Positions 1 through 5,425 of a DNA stretch of 6,904 nucleotides are shown one piece after another. The notes beneath the pieces were generated by a model. That model did not search any database. It was given only the letters and a program-made list of their open reading frames with translations, and was not told the origin of the DNA. Both the position numbers and the translations under genes were made by a program. Source of the stretch: an uncultured Tolumonas sp. (lineage in GTDB: Bacteria > Pseudomonadota > Gammaproteobacteria > Enterobacterales > Aeromonadaceae); the NCBI GenBank assembly GCA_903931645.1, contig CAIZDF010000212.1:1-6904 (forward strand), given 5' to 3'. Each line of letters begins with the position of its first letter. Positions within the stretch are counted from its first letter, which is position 1.

Positions 1-18
1 ATAGTCAGACAGATTAAA

Positions 19-89
19 TAGTTACTTAGTTACTTAGTTACTTAGTTACTTAGTTACTTAGTTACTTAGTTACTTAGTTACTTAGTTAC
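19..89. repeat. Octanucleotide tandem repeat, unit GTTACTTA, about 8.9 copies
   Basis: Eight perfect GTTACTTA units occupy 21-84. They are followed by a partial unit to 89 and preceded by two matching bases. There are no mismatches between copies, which suggests recent expansion by slippage. Because 8 is not a multiple of 3, the TAG on the plus strand and TAA on the minus strand recur in every frame, so the array cannot be translated. It lies just beyond the terminator of the flavin-reductase operon. What lies to its left is outside the window. Confidence 0.97.
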
Positions 90-110
90 ATTTGGCTATG
101 ACGAGCTGAG

Positions 111-138
111 AAAAAGAAAGGGTATCCGCAGATACCCC
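111..138 (-). terminator. Rho-independent terminator of the arsR-OYE operon
   Basis: Read on the minus strand, a perfect 7-bp stem GGGTATC/GATACCC (137-131 with 126-120) closes a 4-nt TGCG loop. It is followed at once by the T-rich run TTTCTTTTT (119-111). It starts 12 nt after the stop codon of the flavin reductase. On the plus strand the hairpin is followed only by a short, interrupted T-run, so it should act mainly on minus-strand transcripts. Confidence 0.92.
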
Positions 139-149
139 TTTCGATTTGC

Positions 150-1205
150 TTATGCACTTAACGCCGGATAATCGGTATAGCCTTCCGGCCCCGATGCATA
201 CATTTTGTCGGTCCGTAATTCATTTAATGCCGCTTGCTGCTGGAAACGCGTCACTAAATCTGGATTTGCGATAAATTGTTTACCGAAAGCAACCGCATCC
301 GCATAACCTTCATTCAAAACTTGCTGGGCCGTTTCCGCGGTAAATTGTTCATTCGCGATAAAAGCGCCACAAAAAGCCTGTTTCAGTGCAGGCGTTAATG
401 CCGGCGCATTAAAATGTTCGCGGGTAAAAATAAACGCGATTTGACGTTTACCCAGCTCTTTAGCGACATAACCAAAGGTCGCCGCCGGATCGCTGTCACC
501 CATAGAATGAGAATCACCGCGTGGCGCCATATGGATACCAACACGACCGGCCCCCCAGACCGAAATAACCGCATCAGTTACTTCCAACATGAGACGTGCG
601 CGGTTTTCAATGCTGCCACCGTAGGCATCTGTGCGCTGGTTAGTCGAGCTTTGCAGGAATTGATCTAGCAGATAACCATTAGCTCCATGAATTTCGACAC
701 CGTCAAACCCAGCCTTTTTCGCGTTTTCAGCGCCTTTACGATAAGCCTCAACAATCGCCGGTATTTCATCCAACTTGAGGGCCCGTGGAACTTCAAAACC
801 TTTCATCGGACGCACTAAACTAACATGACCTTCTGCCGCAATCGCACTTGGTGCGACCGGTAGTTCACCATTCAGATAGATTGGATCAGAAATACGACCG
901 ACATGCCATAACTGCAGCACAATCCGCCCACCGGCCTGATGTACTGCATCAGTTACCAGTTTCCAACCTTCGACCTGTGCATCCGACCAAATCCCCGGCG
1001 TGTCAGGATAACCAACGCCCATGGGTGTCACCGACGTCGCTTCACTGATAATTAGGCCAGCAGAAGCACGCTGTACATAATATTCCGCCATCAGTGCATT
1101 AGGTACCCGCCCTTCACTGGCACGGCAACGAGTTAGTGGTGCCATAATGATACGGTTTGGCAGCGACAGTTCGCCCATTTGGATCGGATCAAATAAGGTC
1201 GTCAT
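150..1205 (-). CDS. Old Yellow Enzyme-family NAD(P)H:flavin alkene reductase (NemA-like)
   Basis: This is a 351-residue FMN-dependent reductase of the Old Yellow Enzyme family, the usual length. Members reduce activated C=C bonds, nitro-aromatics, nitrate esters and maleimides in the cytoplasm, using NAD(P)H. Visible family motifs are an N-terminal NRIIMAPLTR segment (residues ~17-26), LIISEAT (~51-57), LWHVGRIS (~99-106) and HGANGYL (173-179). His173/Asn176 is the substrate-anchoring pair (OYE1-like rather than the His/His of E. coli NemA), and Tyr178 is the expected proton donor. NPDLV and EGYTDYP lie near the C-terminus. The frame is open 18 codons further upstream, but that would overlap arsR. 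The ATG at 1205 has CAGGAG (1217-1212) six bases ahead, so it is preferred. It is co-transcribed with arsR (19-nt gap) and ends at a strong terminator. Family assignment is secure; the physiological substrate is unknown. Confidence 0.95.
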   Translation of the reverse strand: MTTLFDPIQMGELSLPNRIIMAPLTRCRASEGRVPNALMAEYYVQRASAGLIISEATSVTPMGVGYPDTPGIWSDAQVEGWKLVTDAVHQAGGRIVLQLWHVGRISDPIYLNGELPVAPSAIAAEGHVSLVRPMKGFEVPRALKLDEIPAIVEAYRKGAENAKKAGFDGVEIHGANGYLLDQFLQSSTNQRTDAYGGSIENRARLMLEVTDAVISVWGAGRVGIHMAPRGDSHSMGDSDPAATFGYVAKELGKRQIAFIFTREHFNAPALTPALKQAFCGAFIANEQFTAETAQQVLNEGYADAVAFGKQFIANPDLVTRFQQQAALNELRTDKMYASGPEGYTDYPALSA

Positions 1206-1224
1206 GAAAGACTCCTGAATAAAG

Positions 1225-1530
1225 TTACAAAGCCTGTTTGATATGAGCTGTAAATTCATCGATCACGGTTTCATTGCGCTGGTAATACACCCACTGCCCC
1301 AATCGCTTGGAGGTCAGTAATCCGGCACGTTGTAACGTTGCCAGATGCGCAGAAATGGTTGATTGCGATAAACCTGCCCGCGAAAAGATCTGTCCAACAC
1401 AAACACCATCGGTATACGGACTGGTCTGCTCTGGAAACTCCAGTGCCGGATTTTTCAGCCAAGACAAAATGTCCCGTCTGACCGGATTTGCCAGGGCCTT
1501 GATGATGGTGTCGACTTCCTGATGATTCAT
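1225..1530 (-). CDS. ArsR-family winged-helix transcriptional regulator
   Basis: The protein has 101 residues, typical of single-domain ArsR/SmtB regulators, which are homodimeric repressors that leave the DNA when an effector binds. An N-terminal helix with ALANPVRRDILSWL (residues ~12-25) leads to the recognition helix region LSQSTISAHLATLQRAGLL (54-72). A beta-wing follows with GQWVYYQRNE (78-87). The only cysteine is Cys44, in VCVGQI just before the recognition helices. Classical metal sensors such as ArsR have a Cys-x-Cys pair there, so metal coordination of that type looks unlikely. Its position upstream of a flavin alkene reductase suggests a repressor responding to an electrophile or oxidant, comparable in role to E. 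coli NemR (a TetR protein) on nemA. A weak AGG Shine-Dalgarno (1541-1539) sits seven bases before the ATG. The effector is inferred, not shown. Confidence 0.93.
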   Translation of the reverse strand: MNHQEVDTIIKALANPVRRDILSWLKNPALEFPEQTSPYTDGVCVGQIFSRAGLSQSTISAHLATLQRAGLLTSKRLGQWVYYQRNETVIDEFTAHIKQAL

Positions 1531-1556
1531 AACATTTACCTGAACAGATTAGTATT

Positions 1557-1586
1557 ACTATATATCGAGATATTTCGATATGTAAA
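1557..1586 (-). promoter_or_regulatory. Sigma70-type promoter of arsR-OYE operon
   Basis: On the minus strand, the -35 box TTTACA (1586-1581, 5/6 match) and the -10 box TATAGT (1562-1557, 5/6 match) are separated by 18 bp. This predicts a start near 1550 and a leader of about 20 nt before the arsR ATG at 1530. The spacer is occupied by a dyad, listed separately. The surrounding 60 bases are strongly AT-rich. Confidence 0.72.
1562..1581. promoter_or_regulatory. Probable ArsR operator (dyad in promoter spacer)
   Basis: A perfect inverted repeat ATATCGA-6 nt-TCGATAT fills the 18-bp spacer between the -35 and -10 boxes and touches both. ArsR-family repressors bind AT-rich interrupted dyads overlapping their own promoters. 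The location therefore fits autorepression by the adjacent ArsR protein, which would block RNA polymerase and control the flavin reductase as well. That this protein binds here is inferred from position and symmetry. Confidence 0.68.
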
Positions 1587-1654
1587 TATAAAAAGAGAGA
1601 TAAATACTATTTTAGCTGGCTTGTTGGTAAAACAGGCAGTAATAAATGGCGTGG

Positions 1655-1870
1655 TTAAGATTGTTTCAATGGCTTAATTAACTGATCCAAGCCTTCGATT
1701 TTGATTTCCAAACACAAAGCCATCAATTCACCGAGTGAACCTTGCGGAAAACCTTTTTTAGCAAACCAGAGCAGATATTCTTCCGGAAGGTCGATCAGCA
1801 TCCGCCCCTGGTATTTGCCGAAGGGCATTGGCGTACGAGCCAATTGGAGCAGATGCTGTTGAGTAAACAT
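1655..1870 (-). CDS. DUF3820-family small protein
   Basis: This is a 71-residue protein with the DUF3820 signature: MPFGKYQGR (residues 15-23), DLPEEYLLWF (27-36), KGFPQGSLGEL (39-49) and EIKIEGLDQLIKPL (55-68). The family is widespread in gammaproteobacteria and has been labelled a putative quorum-sensing-regulated virulence factor domain in Pfam, but no biochemical role is established to my knowledge. No signal peptide or membrane segment is present, so it should be cytoplasmic. The ATG at 1870 has no clear Shine-Dalgarno. An internal Met15 has none either, so the longer form is kept. It lies 83 nt downstream of the CusF-like gene on the same strand and 124 nt upstream of arsR, which has its own promoter. 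Co-transcription with the CusF-like gene is possible but not shown. Confidence 0.85.
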   Translation of the reverse strand: MFTQQHLLQLARTPMPFGKYQGRMLIDLPEEYLLWFAKKGFPQGSLGELMALCLEIKIEGLDQLIKPLKQS

Positions 1871-1918
1871 GAGGCTAATTCAATCACGAGTATGGGCCCC
1901 AAAGCATATCATCAAATT

Positions 1919-1942
1919 CCGGTCAGCCACAGCGCAGGCCGG
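1919..1942. other. GC-rich imperfect stem-loop between CusF-like and DUF3820 genes
   Basis: CCGGTC (1919-1924) pairs with GGCCGG (1937-1942, one G-T wobble). A further GC/GC pair lies inside, around a six-base loop and an A-A mismatch. It begins 12 nt after the CusF-like stop codon on the minus strand. The bases that follow on that strand (AATTTG) are not a real T-tract, so it may be a weak or Rho-assisted terminator or an mRNA 3'-end hairpin. The assignment is tentative. Confidence 0.3.
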
Positions 1943-1953
1943 CAACCCCCATA

Positions 1954-2265
1954 TTAATGAGCGGTTGGTGTGATGAAATGGATAGATGGATTATAAGGTG
2001 AATCAGCGGTAAACGTTGCGTCAACACTCTGGCCTGCCGCAACGCCGCCGAGAATGCTATCGCCGTCAACTTTATACGTCATCGTGCGCATTGGCCAACC
2101 CAGTTCCGATACTGAATCTTGTGCCAAGGTAACTTGATGATTTGCCGCATCAATCTGTTGTACGGTGCCATGAACACGATAAGTATTTACGTCAGCCTGA
2201 CTAGCTGCAGCAGCAAATAGAGAAAATACAGCAACAGCAGCAATACGGGATAATGATTTGTTCAT
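1954..2265 (-). CDS. Secreted CusF-like periplasmic protein with altered metal-site residues
   Basis: This 103-residue precursor has a Sec signal peptide: MNKSLSR, a hydrophobic stretch (~8-21) and an AxA-type cleavage site after SQA (residue 24). The mature ~79 residues match the small beta-barrel CusF fold (copper/silver chaperone and efflux partner), with YRVHGTVQQID, HQVTLAQDSV and LGWPMRTMTYKV in order. In E. coli CusF the ligands are His36, Trp44, Met47 and Met49. An ungapped alignment around WP places Gln49, Trp57, Arg60 and Met62 there, with an extra Met59. The cation-pi Trp and one Met are therefore kept, while the His and the other Met are lost. An AGGAG site (2278-2274) lies eight bases ahead of the ATG. 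No cusCBA efflux genes are in the window. The fold is fairly certain; copper binding is not. Confidence 0.85.
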   Translation of the reverse strand: MNKSLSRIAAVAVFSLFAAAASQADVNTYRVHGTVQQIDAANHQVTLAQDSVSELGWPMRTMTYKVDGDSILGGVAAGQSVDATFTADSPYNPSIHFITPTAH

Positions 2266-2316
2266 TTTTTACGCTCCTGGAAATCAACATTAATATTGCG
2301 TTGTGATATCCATCAC

Positions 2317-2339
2317 TACATGATCTTCATAATCATGTA
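2317..2339. promoter_or_regulatory. Dyad in the CusF-like/lysR divergent intergenic region
   Basis: TACATGAT (2317-2324) and ATCATGTA (2332-2339) form a perfect 8-bp inverted repeat around the 7-nt spacer CTTCATA. The centre lies 63 bp before the CusF-like ATG and 108 bp before the lysR ATG. This is where a regulator of the divergent pair, most simply the adjacent LysR protein, could bind. The symmetry does not give the canonical T-N11-A LysR box (those two positions are G and C), so the binder is uncertain. No T-run follows that would make it a terminator. Confidence 0.5.
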
Positions 2340-2369
2340 ACCATTTTCCATTGGCGTACATTAACTCTA

Positions 2370-2398
2370 TTGATTTACCGGCTACAGATAAATAGTAT
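2370..2398 (+). promoter_or_regulatory. Probable sigma70 promoter of lysR-type gene
   Basis: TTGATT (2370-2375) and TAGTAT (2393-2398) each match the -35 and -10 consensus at four of six positions, with the optimal 17-bp spacing. The predicted start is near 2405, giving a leader of about 30 nt before the ATG at 2436. Confidence 0.5.
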
Positions 2399-2435
2399 TT
2401 ATAAAGATTAACTATTTCATAAATCGGAACAATTA

Positions 2436-3347
2436 ATGGACCGTCTGCGTAGCATAACTGCCCTGATTGCGGTGGTGGAAAGTGGCAGTTTTGTCGCAGC
2501 ATCACAGCGCTTACATAGCTCCAAGGCCGCCATTTCCCGCTACATTCAAGAGCTTGAAACATATCTTGGTGTTCGTCTACTACAACGTTCTACCCGCCGT
2601 ATTGCATTGACCGAAGCCGGGCGTGATTATTATCACCGCGCGAAACATATTCTGGCGGATTTGGATGATGCCGACAGTGCCGTGGGTGCTAACAACGCCA
2701 GCTTGATTGGCAACATCCGTATTAATGCTCCCCTGACTTTCGGCACCCGTTATCTAGCCCCATTATGGGCTGAGTTTATGGCTCGCCATCCTGCGATCAC
2801 CTTAGATATTGAGCTGAATGATCGGCAAGTTGACTTGTTGGAGGAAGGGTTTGATCTGGCGATCCGGATCGGTAATCTGGCTGATTCATCGTTAGTTTCA
2901 CGCCGACTGGCCAATAGCCACGCCGTATTGTGTGCATCCCCTGCCTATCTGGAAAAACACGGTACCCCCACTAAGCCGGAGGATTTGACTCATCACCAAG
3001 CCATTTCGTATTCCTATTTGCCAACCGGTGATGTCTGGCATTTTCAATCGATCAGAGATGGTGAACGCGCCATTCCAGTTAAAGCCAGGATGCACACGAA
3101 TAATGGCGATACCATCCGTGCCGTCGTGTTAGCCGGCCAAGGTATCGCCCTACAGCCAATATTTCAGGTCGGACCGGATATCAAAGAAGGCAGATTAGTG
3201 ACTTTTTTACCGGAATGGTCAGGGCCAAGTTTTGGTATTCATGCGGTTTATCCTTCGCGTAAAAATCTGTCACTGAAAGTAAAAACGCTGATTGATTACC
3301 TAGCAGAAAAATTAGCCGGGACTGGCTGGCAGACCCCGACTACATAG
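2436..3347 (+). CDS. LysR-family transcriptional regulator (CrgA-like effector domain)
   Basis: This 303-residue LysR-type regulator has the standard family length. The N-terminal winged helix-turn-helix spans about residues 1-60 (VVESGSFVAASQRLHSS, then KAAISRYIQELETYLGVRLLQRSTRRIALTEAG). A linker helix runs to about 85, and a periplasmic-binding-protein-like effector domain spans about 90-293. The effector domain contains GNIRINAPLTFG, LDIELNDRQVDLLEEGFDLAIRIG and VLAGQGIALQP, the pattern of the CrgA-like subgroup. CGGAA (2425-2429) lies six bases before the ATG. It is transcribed divergently from the CusF-like gene, with a dyad between them, and converges on the AI-2E transporter gene with only 12 bp between stop codons. 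The regulated target is not evident; the divergent neighbour and itself are the first candidates by family habit. Confidence 0.95.
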   Translation: MDRLRSITALIAVVESGSFVAASQRLHSSKAAISRYIQELETYLGVRLLQRSTRRIALTEAGRDYYHRAKHILADLDDADSAVGANNASLIGNIRINAPLTFGTRYLAPLWAEFMARHPAITLDIELNDRQVDLLEEGFDLAIRIGNLADSSLVSRRLANSHAVLCASPAYLEKHGTPTKPEDLTHHQAISYSYLPTGDVWHFQSIRDGERAIPVKARMHTNNGDTIRAVVLAGQGIALQPIFQVGPDIKEGRLVTFLPEWSGPSFGIHAVYPSRKNLSLKVKTLIDYLAEKLAGTGWQTPTT

Positions 3348-3359
3348 TTATATATTTGA

Positions 3360-4433
3360 TTATAATTGTATTTTTACAACTTTATCATCGCTATTAACCC
3401 AGTTTTTCAGCAGTGCATACACCAAAGCCAGCAATATCGGGCCTAAAAACACCCCTAACAAACCAAAGCTCATTGCGCCACCTGCGACACCAAATAAGAT
3501 CAACACGATGGGCAGTGGGCTGTTGCGGCCAATCACCAGTGATTTCACGACATTATCGATAGAACCAACGGCAAATAGCGTCCAGATAGCCACAAATATC
3601 GCCCAACCGACCGAACCATGTTGATACAGCCAACCAATGGCGGGTAACGCCAATATCATCGGCCCGCCAGGTATAACAGACAACAAGCAAGTAGCCAGAC
3701 CAAAACTCAACGCATGCGGCACACCGGCCAGCGCATACCCAAACCAGGCAAAGGCGCCCTGTGCAATAGCCGCCCCAATAAACCCATTCACAACGCCACG
3801 CACCGTGGTGTGTGCCACGGCAAGTAAGCGAATCCCTTCGTTGGGTGCGACCTTGTGACTAAAGGCCAAAACCCAGCGGTGGATTGTTTCACCATTTGCA
3901 TATAATACGCCGGCGATCAGCAAGCTAATCAATAACATCAGCATACCGGCGCCGAATGATCCGGCCATGCTGAGCATCATTTTTGCCAGCGGAGCTATTA
4001 ATCCTTTTAACGGTGTTAGCACTTGCAGATCTTGTTGCTGTAAACCCGCCCATTGGGTTTGTAACCACTCACCGGCATACGGTAAATTTTGTAACCATGC
4101 CGGTAACGCCGGCCAGATGCCCGATTCGATTTGTTGCTGTAACAATCGAGCTAACCGCGTCAGTTGTTGCGCAAACTCTACGGAAGCCAACACCAGCGGC
4201 ACCAAGATAAACAGCATCAACACACCAACGATCAGACTGGCCGCCAAACCATCTCGGCCACCCAGTCGGGCCGATAGCCAGGAAAATTGCTCCCAGGTCG
4301 CGGAAACCACAATGATGGCCCATAACATGGCCACCAAAAATGGCGCAATCACCAGAAACGAGGCTCCCACGATCGCCACAACTAACACGAGCGCAATCAA
4401 CGGTTGCACCCATTCATTCAGACGAAAAGACAT
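3360..4433 (-). CDS. AI-2E-family (YdiK-like) multispanning membrane protein
   Basis: A 357-residue inner-membrane protein of the AI-2E transporter family, most like E. coli YdiK in length and motif order. Hydrophobic segments near the N-terminus (~10-35, 30-50, 65-90) precede an amphipathic, Gln- and Leu-rich soluble section (~90-145). A hydrophobic segment (~155-180) and a cluster of C-terminal segments (~205-345) follow, with the family signatures GVPHALSFGL, IPGGPMILALPAIGWL, SIDNVVKSLVIG and LPIVLILFGVAGG. Despite the family name, most members are not shown to move autoinducer-2; some are Na+/H+ antiporters. The frame is open five codons further up (ATG at 4448), but AAGGAG stands six bases before the ATG at 4433, so the shorter start is chosen. 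It follows the EamA permease gene by 33 nt and is probably co-transcribed with it. Substrate unknown. Confidence 0.92.
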   Translation of the reverse strand: MSFRLNEWVQPLIALVLVVAIVGASFLVIAPFLVAMLWAIIVVSATWEQFSWLSARLGGRDGLAASLIVGVLMLFILVPLVLASVEFAQQLTRLARLLQQQIESGIWPALPAWLQNLPYAGEWLQTQWAGLQQQDLQVLTPLKGLIAPLAKMMLSMAGSFGAGMLMLLISLLIAGVLYANGETIHRWVLAFSHKVAPNEGIRLLAVAHTTVRGVVNGFIGAAIAQGAFAWFGYALAGVPHALSFGLATCLLSVIPGGPMILALPAIGWLYQHGSVGWAIFVAIWTLFAVGSIDNVVKSLVIGRNSPLPIVLILFGVAGGAMSFGLLGVFLGPILLALVYALLKNWVNSDDKVVKIQL

Positions 4434-4439
4434 GCCCGG

Positions 4440-4445
4440 CTCCTT
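4440..4445 (-). promoter_or_regulatory. Strong Shine-Dalgarno deciding the AI-2E gene start
   Basis: AAGGAG on the minus strand, six bases before the ATG at 4433. It lies between the two in-frame ATG codons (4448 and 4433), so it can serve only the downstream one. The upstream ATG is preceded by AACAGAAATCAT, which has no comparable site. Confidence 0.85.
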
Positions 4446-4466
4446 CATATGATTTCTGTTTATGGT

Positions 4467-5348
4467 TTAAGTCGTTGCACGATTAAATTTAGGTAGCGGG
4501 ATCTGGGATAACAGCATACCGGCCATCATTAATCCGCATCCGATCCAGCCGCGCATGGGCAGGTGTTCATCCAGAAATACCACACCACCGATGGCAGCAA
4601 ATACGGCTTCCATACTCATAATAATGGCCGCATGAGTTGGTTTAGCTCTTTTCTGTGCCACAACTTGCAAGGTGTAAGCCAGACCCACGCTGATAAAACT
4701 GGCAAATAAGATCGCCGGCCAAGCCAGTAATACCGACGCGAAGGTAGGGGTTTCCAGCCAAAATGCCGCCACTGAACTTAACAAGCCACAAGCTAAAAAT
4801 TGCACCGCCGATAATTGCAATGCATTAACCCGCCGGCCAATAAAATCGATCCACAAAATATGGCAGGCCCAGAAAATAGCACCGACAAACATCAGAAAAT
4901 CGCCACGCGACATGGAAAAATCGGCATTAATGCTCAATAAATACAGCCCCACCAAAGCCAGTAGCGCGCCCAACCAGGCATTTAATCCCGTTACGTGACG
5001 CAAAAACAAACCGAGAAAAGGTACTAAAATCATATATAAACCGGTGATAAACCCCGCTTTTGCTGCAGTGGTATCCAACAACCCGACCTGTTGTAATGCC
5101 GCTGCCACAAATAAAATGGCGCCTGCGACACCACCGGCTAACCAGATCGATGTTTTTGCCGCAGTAGTGGTTGCGACGGCTTTTTTACGCGAAAAAAACC
5201 AGATCAATGGTAATAATGAAGCTGCTCCGAGTAAAAAACGCACCGCATTAAAAGAAAATGGCCCCATATGATCCATGGCAACACGTTGCGCCACAAAGGC
5301 GAATCCCCAGATGGCGGCCGTCACCAACAACATCAGATTTGCTTGCAT
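4467..5348 (-). CDS. EamA/DMT-superfamily transporter (10-TM permease)
   Basis: A 293-residue inner-membrane protein of the drug/metabolite transporter superfamily, with two EamA repeats (residues ~2-137 and ~148-283) of about five helices each, the standard size. Family landmarks include AIWGFAFVAQR (residues 12-22) in helix 1, VRFLLGAASLLPL in helix 2, and SMEAVFAAIGGVVFLDEHLP (~244-263) in the second repeat, the usual ExxxAA...DE pattern. Such permeases export amino acids, nucleosides or other metabolites, but the substrate cannot be read from the sequence. A purine-rich AAGAGAGAG stretch just before the ATG at 5348 serves as ribosome-binding site. It is the first gene of a probable two-gene unit with the AI-2E protein. 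It starts 77 bp from, and divergently to, earP. Confidence 0.93.
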   Translation of the reverse strand: MQANLMLLVTAAIWGFAFVAQRVAMDHMGPFSFNAVRFLLGAASLLPLIWFFSRKKAVATTTAAKTSIWLAGGVAGAILFVAAALQQVGLLDTTAAKAGFITGLYMILVPFLGLFLRHVTGLNAWLGALLALVGLYLLSINADFSMSRGDFLMFVGAIFWACHILWIDFIGRRVNALQLSAVQFLACGLLSSVAAFWLETPTFASVLLAWPAILFASFISVGLAYTLQVVAQKRAKPTHAAIIMSMEAVFAAIGGVVFLDEHLPMRGWIGCGLMMAGMLLSQIPLPKFNRATT

Positions 5349-5397
5349 AACTCTCTCTTGGTTAAATCCGTCAACCCGGCTATTTTGCCTGATTTTC

Positions 5398-5406
5398 TGT
5401 TACGAT
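5398..5406 (+). promoter_or_regulatory. Candidate extended -10 promoter of earP
   Basis: TGTTACGAT is an extended -10 (TG, one base, TACGAT with 4/6 matches) that predicts a start near 5413, about 13 nt before the first earP ATG. No good -35 lies 16-18 bp upstream, which is tolerable for extended -10 promoters. The intergenic region shared with the divergent permease is only 77 bp. Confidence 0.4.
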
Positions 5407-5425
5407 CCTGCCACTATCTTGCAAG

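Noticed and set aside
19..89. CRISPR array or replication iterons
   Set aside because: Units are only 8 bp, directly abutting and without spacers. No cas or rep genes or DnaA-box cluster is visible nearby.
1206..1259. N-terminal extension of the flavin reductase by 18 residues
   Set aside because: It would overlap the end of arsR, has no family similarity, and the ATG at 1205 has a well-placed CAGGAG.
1619..1637. Hairpin GCTTGTT-GGTAA-AACAGGC after the DUF3820 gene as a terminator
   Set aside because: On the minus strand, where a terminator would be needed, the stem has a C-A mismatch and no T-run follows; on the plus strand there is no gene to terminate.
2290..2562. Minus-strand open frame of 90 codons over the lysR promoter and start
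   Set aside because: It runs antisense to the lysR coding start and through its promoter, lacks a ribosome-binding site and any recognisable motif, and its composition follows the opposite strand.
3366..3379. TTGTA-TTTT-TACAA hairpin near the lysR/AI-2E convergent ends, as a terminator
   Set aside because: It lies within the last codons of the AI-2E gene, the stem is a weak AT-only run apart from one G-C pair, and no T-tract follows in a useful position.
3967..4452. Plus-strand open frame of 161 codons antisense to the AI-2E gene
   Set aside because: The Cys/Asn/Thr-rich product is what the reverse complement of a hydrophobic membrane gene gives. There is no domain and no ribosome-binding site.
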